This document shows positions 5,876 to 8,164 of a stretch of DNA of 8,164 nucleotides, piece by piece. Origin of the DNA: Lachnospiraceae bacterium (GTDB lineage Bacteria; Bacillota_A; Clostridia; Lachnospirales; Lachnospiraceae); contig JAGCAV010000229.1 in assembly GCA_017652545.1 (NCBI GenBank), positions 1-8,164 on the forward strand, written 5' to 3'. Position 1 is the stretch's first letter, and each line of letters begins with the position of its first letter. The notes under the pieces were generated by a model that worked only from the letters and a program-made list of their open reading frames with translations, did not search any database and was not told where the DNA came from. Position numbers and translations under genes: made by a program.

Positions 5876-6835
5876 ATGAAGAAAAGGGTACATCTGCTCT
5901 CACTGCTGGCCGTTCTCGCCATATTGGCCATTCCTGTTGTAAGCTGTGCGCAGGCACTGCCTGCTGAAGAAGAAACCTTCTATGTCTATGAAGAGATTCC
6001 TCTCGAAAGAGAAGGCATCGACCTTCACCTGGACCGTGTTACTCTGGCGGATGCCGAACCCGTCGACAACATCCTGCTTGTCCATGGACTGACATATTCG
6101 TCTCATGAGTTCGATATAGATTACGAAGATTACAGCCTGGTCCGGCTGCTTGCCAGGGAAGGGTATGCTGTCTGGAGAGTCGATGTGGCCGGATATGGAC
6201 GTTCCGGAGAAGTGGAGGACGGATTTACCCCTGACTCGGATTATGCCGCAGAGGATATTCAGGCCGCTGTAGAGAAGATCGTCGAAGAAACAGGCGAAGA
6301 TACGGTGGATGTGCTCGGATGGAGCTGGGGAACGGTTACCAGCAGCCGCTTCGCGGCAAAATACCCGGAGCACGTGGATCGCCTGATCCTCTACGCTCCT
6401 ATTCTGAGCGGGCTGGGTGCTTTTGAAGTCACAGATGATTTCCACTATAATACCTGGGAGCACGCGGCTGACGATTTCCAGAAAGAAGAGGATGGGGATT
6501 TTGACCTTTCTGTCACGGACCCTGTCATCATAGAATTGTACTGTTCCAGCTGCTGGCACTATGACCGGGATTACAGCCCGAATGGCGGCCGTCGTGATCT
6601 CTGCGTGGATGAATCTGAAAAGCTGATCGACCTTGAGGCAATTGAAGCGCCGACACTCGTGATCTGCGGTGATCAGGATCCCTATCTGAACTATGATCTG
6701 GTGGATACCGTTTTAGACTATCTTCCGGAAGGATCGGAACTTAAGGAAATCCCGGGCGCTTCTCATGCCCTGTTCCTGGAAGAACCGTATTATCATGAAT
6801 TCCAGGATACCATCCTGGATTTCCTGGAAGATTAA
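5876..6835 (+). CDS. Exported alpha/beta-hydrolase, probable lipoprotein
   Basis: A 319-residue enzyme with a signal peptide (residues 1-23) and a lipobox-like VVSC with Cys24, suggesting lipid anchoring on the outer face of the membrane. Signal peptidase I cleavage after CAQA is the alternative. The alpha/beta-hydrolase core runs from about residue 60 to 318: oxyanion segment VHG (69-71), nucleophile elbow GWSWG with Ser150, acid Asp268 in CGDQDPY, and His297 in GASHALF, so the triad is complete. A cap region (about 178-250) has CSSC (Cys223, Cys226), which could form a disulphide outside the cell. The protein is markedly acidic. The start is fixed by AAAGGAG (5863-5869). The reaction is probably hydrolysis of an ester or amide; the substrate cannot be read. 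It is divergent from the MerR-family gene, and its stop overlaps that of frlC. Confidence 0.85.
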   Translation: MKKRVHLLSLLAVLAILAIPVVSCAQALPAEEETFYVYEEIPLEREGIDLHLDRVTLADAEPVDNILLVHGLTYSSHEFDIDYEDYSLVRLLAREGYAVWRVDVAGYGRSGEVEDGFTPDSDYAAEDIQAAVEKIVEETGEDTVDVLGWSWGTVTSSRFAAKYPEHVDRLILYAPILSGLGAFEVTDDFHYNTWEHAADDFQKEEDGDFDLSVTDPVIIELYCSSCWHYDRDYSPNGGRRDLCVDESEKLIDLEAIEAPTLVICGDQDPYLNYDLVDTVLDYLPEGSELKEIPGASHALFLEEPYYHEFQDTILDFLED

Positions 6836-7668
6836 GGTTCGTCCCTGATCGCCTCCCTCACTGCCCTGATCGCCTTTTCGGCGGCTTCTGCCGGTGCATC
6901 CAGATAATTTGTGACCAGCTCGATCGTCGCTGTGCCGTCATATCCGGCTTCGCGTATATGCCTGAGCGTTTCACGGAAAGGGATCTTTCCCTCTCCGGGG
7001 ATGAGATGTATATCGCTGACACCGTCATTGTCGGTCAGATGAAGGTGCCCCATTCTCCGCCCGAGACGCCGCACATAATCAGCCGGGTCCTCGCCGTTGG
7101 TGAAAGGGACCGCCAGGTCACACATCCCGAGAAGGTTATCCCGGTCCAGTTCATCCAGCAGCTGGACCAGCTCTTCCAGTGAGGTGCATGTGTTTGATTC
7201 ATATCTGGTCAGCGTCTCCACCAGCAGGCTGATTTCAAAATCCCGCGCTGACGATGAGAGCACTTCCAGACTTTTTACAAGCCGCCTGCGGCGCTCAGCC
7301 ACAGGCACGTCTCCCCCGTGGCCGATGCTGACCAGCATCGTCTCTGCCCCCAGAAGTCTGCCGGCCTCCATACAGCATCTGAGGTAATTCATGCTGTCCT
7401 CCCAGGCATGCTCATCCCCGAGCATATAGTTGAAGGGGTAGGCATTGTGCTCGGGCGTGTAGATCCTGACCGGCATCTCATATGCCTGTATCAGGTCACG
7501 GATACAGGAAAGCAAGCCTGAATCCTTCCGGATCAGATCCGGTCCGTAGGCGTGGGGTCTGCCTCCCCACAGCTCCACATAATCATAGCCAAAGGCCTTC
7601 GCGTCCGCGAAGGCCTTTTTCAGGGATGTTCTCTGATACCCGCAGGTAAACATTCCGAGTTTCATCAT
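6832..7668 (-). CDS. frlC: Fructoselysine 3-epimerase (FrlC-like), sugar-phosphate-isomerase-type TIM barrel
   Basis: Interconverts fructoselysine and its C3 epimer psicoselysine, letting the cell use both through the fructoselysine pathway in the cytoplasm. From memory of E. coli FrlC the match is extensive: MKLGMFTCGYQR at the start, ELWGGRPHAYGPDL, YMLGDEH, YESN, HLHLTDNDGVSD, IPGEGK and IELVTNYL near the end. Probable metal ligands are Glu151, Asp184, His210 and Glu250. Length is 278 residues, normal for the family. I start at the ATG at 7668 (7665 equally possible); an upstream GTG at 7680 overlaps frlD and would add four residues absent from FrlC. The frlD stop is one base before this ATG, so translation is probably coupled. 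The stop TAA overlaps the hydrolase stop on the other strand by 4 bp. A palindrome lies within codons for KAFADAKAF. Confidence 0.88.
   Translation of the reverse strand: MMKLGMFTCGYQRTSLKKAFADAKAFGYDYVELWGGRPHAYGPDLIRKDSGLLSCIRDLIQAYEMPVRIYTPEHNAYPFNYMLGDEHAWEDSMNYLRCCMEAGRLLGAETMLVSIGHGGDVPVAERRRRLVKSLEVLSSSARDFEISLLVETLTRYESNTCTSLEELVQLLDELDRDNLLGMCDLAVPFTNGEDPADYVRRLGRRMGHLHLTDNDGVSDIHLIPGEGKIPFRETLRHIREAGYDGTATIELVTNYLDAPAEAAEKAIRAVREAIRDEP
7591..7620 (+). terminator. Perfect palindrome with T-run inside frlC; antisense-oriented terminator candidate
   Basis: Arms aaaggccttcgcg (7591-7603) and cgcgaaggccttt (7606-7618) are perfectly complementary over 13 bp with a two-base centre (practical loop of four). 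The plus strand continues to TTTTT (7616-7620). This is the classical shape of a rightward rho-independent terminator, yet it lies in the 5' part of the leftward frlC coding sequence. Leftward, the hairpin is followed only by TTTGG, so it should not stop frlC itself. It could stop read-through from the hydrolase gene, whose own end shows no terminator. Confidence 0.55.
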
Positions 7669-7669
7669 C

Positions 7670-8164
7670 TCACCATGCACCTTTGTATCCCAGCGTCACC
7701 GCGCTGCAGGCGGCGCCTGCCATCATGCATCCAAAAATCTCCTCTTCCCGAAGAAAAGCGGCAAGAAAACCGGCAATATAGCTGTCACCGGCCCCCATGG
7801 TATCCACGACGTCACAGGGGACAATGCCGCAGGAATAATATTCCCGGCCGTCATATGCCAGGCTTCCCCTTGCGCCTCTGGTCGCGATCACAAGATGACG
7901 TTTTTCTTCCCCGCTTCCCGCTTTGTTTCCGGCAGGTCCCTTCTCCCACAATGACCGCATCTTCTCCTGAAGCCCCAGCTTTCCGGAACTGTCATCGGAA
8001 AAGAACAGGATGTCCACACTGCCCGCTGCCGTCAGAGCAACGGGATCCTCCGGCCTGTCGGCACAGTCAAAGGCGGTGACAACGCCCATTTCCCTGATCC
8101 GCTCCAGTCAGGCCTCACAGTGCCCCCACAGGCCTGTTACAGCCAGCGCATGCTTCCCGATGAA
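7670..8164 (-). pseudogene. frlD: Fructoselysine 6-kinase (FrlD, PfkB family), interrupted by an in-frame TGA; 5' end outside the window
   Basis: FrlD phosphorylates fructoselysine at C6 before cleavage by the FrlB deglycase to glucose 6-phosphate and lysine. The visible C-terminal part has the PfkB signature DTMGAGDSYIAGF with the catalytic Asp in GAGDS, and ends in GAW like E. coli FrlD. The frame from the window edge reads LAVTGLWGHCEA, then TGA (complement of 8108-8110), then LERIREMGVVTAFD. FrlD-like sequence continues in the same frame on both sides, so this is a substitution rather than a frameshift. The stop lies upstream of the kinase catalytic region. A shorter product could start at the ATG at 8089, but it would lack the N-terminal sugar-binding part. 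A sequencing or assembly error is the main alternative. frlC follows immediately, one base after the stop. Confidence 0.7.

Noticed and set aside
5900..6559. 219-codon open frame on the minus strand inside the hydrolase gene
   Set aside because: Antisense shadow of a gene with a complete catalytic triad and good ribosome binding site; no family features in its translation.
7552..8079. 175-codon open frame on the plus strand across the frlC/frlD junction
   Set aside because: Pro/Arg/Cys-rich low-complexity translation antisense to two recognisable genes; a typical GC-driven shadow.
8108..8110. TGA in frlD as a selenocysteine or recoded Trp codon
   Set aside because: FrlD/PfkB kinases are not known selenoproteins, no convincing SECIS-like hairpin was seen directly after the codon, and other genes here (877, 1344, 2301) end in TGA, so general reassignment is unlikely.

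Overview
The window looks like chromosomal DNA of an anaerobic, gut-type Firmicute of class Clostridia, possibly Lachnospiraceae-like. Support comes from strong AGGAGG-type ribosome binding sites, TTGACA-type promoters, an exported flavin-based reductase with two FMN-binding domains, a two-gene ThrE-type exporter, a butanol-dehydrogenase-type Fe-ADH and a fructoselysine (frl) gene pair. TGA is used as an ordinary stop by several genes. Base composition looks slightly GC-rich by eye. The genus cannot be fixed from the sequence.

Layout. 1-810 (+) is the C-terminal two thirds of an iron-dependent alcohol dehydrogenase. It converges on a leftward pair, 1344-2144 then 877-1329, encoding the two halves of a threonine/serine exporter-like membrane protein. 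Upstream of that pair, also leftward, 2301-4382 encodes a 693-residue exported flavoprotein: signal peptide, two FMN-binding domains with flavinylation motifs, then a fumarate/urocanate-reductase-like FAD domain. Next comes a clear rho-independent terminator (4584-4621) for the leftward MerR-family regulator at 4693-5478. Divergent from the regulator is an exported, probably lipidated alpha/beta-hydrolase (5876-6835, +). Its stop codon overlaps that of the leftward frlC homologue (6832-7668). At the right edge is the C-terminal part of frlD (7670-8164), which carries an in-frame TGA.

How the genes may work together. Regulator, hydrolase and reductase form a divergent locus coding for two exported enzymes. 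One reading, which is inference only, is that the hydrolase releases a substrate outside the membrane and the reductase uses it as an electron acceptor, with the MerR protein sensing the compound. Residues corresponding to the fumarate-reductase catalytic Arg/His set appear to be replaced, so the acceptor is probably not fumarate. The frl genes belong to Amadori-product (fructoselysine) catabolism, but the kinase is interrupted here.

Non-coding structure is the other notable content. Two almost identical 72-bp palindromic repeats occur upstream of two leftward genes (2157-2228 and 5599-5670). The second is bracketed by a perfect 19-bp direct repeat that carries the -10 of a predicted MerR-gene promoter. 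A perfect 13-bp-arm palindrome followed by a T-run lies inside frlC and has the shape of a terminator for antisense transcription arriving from the hydrolase gene.
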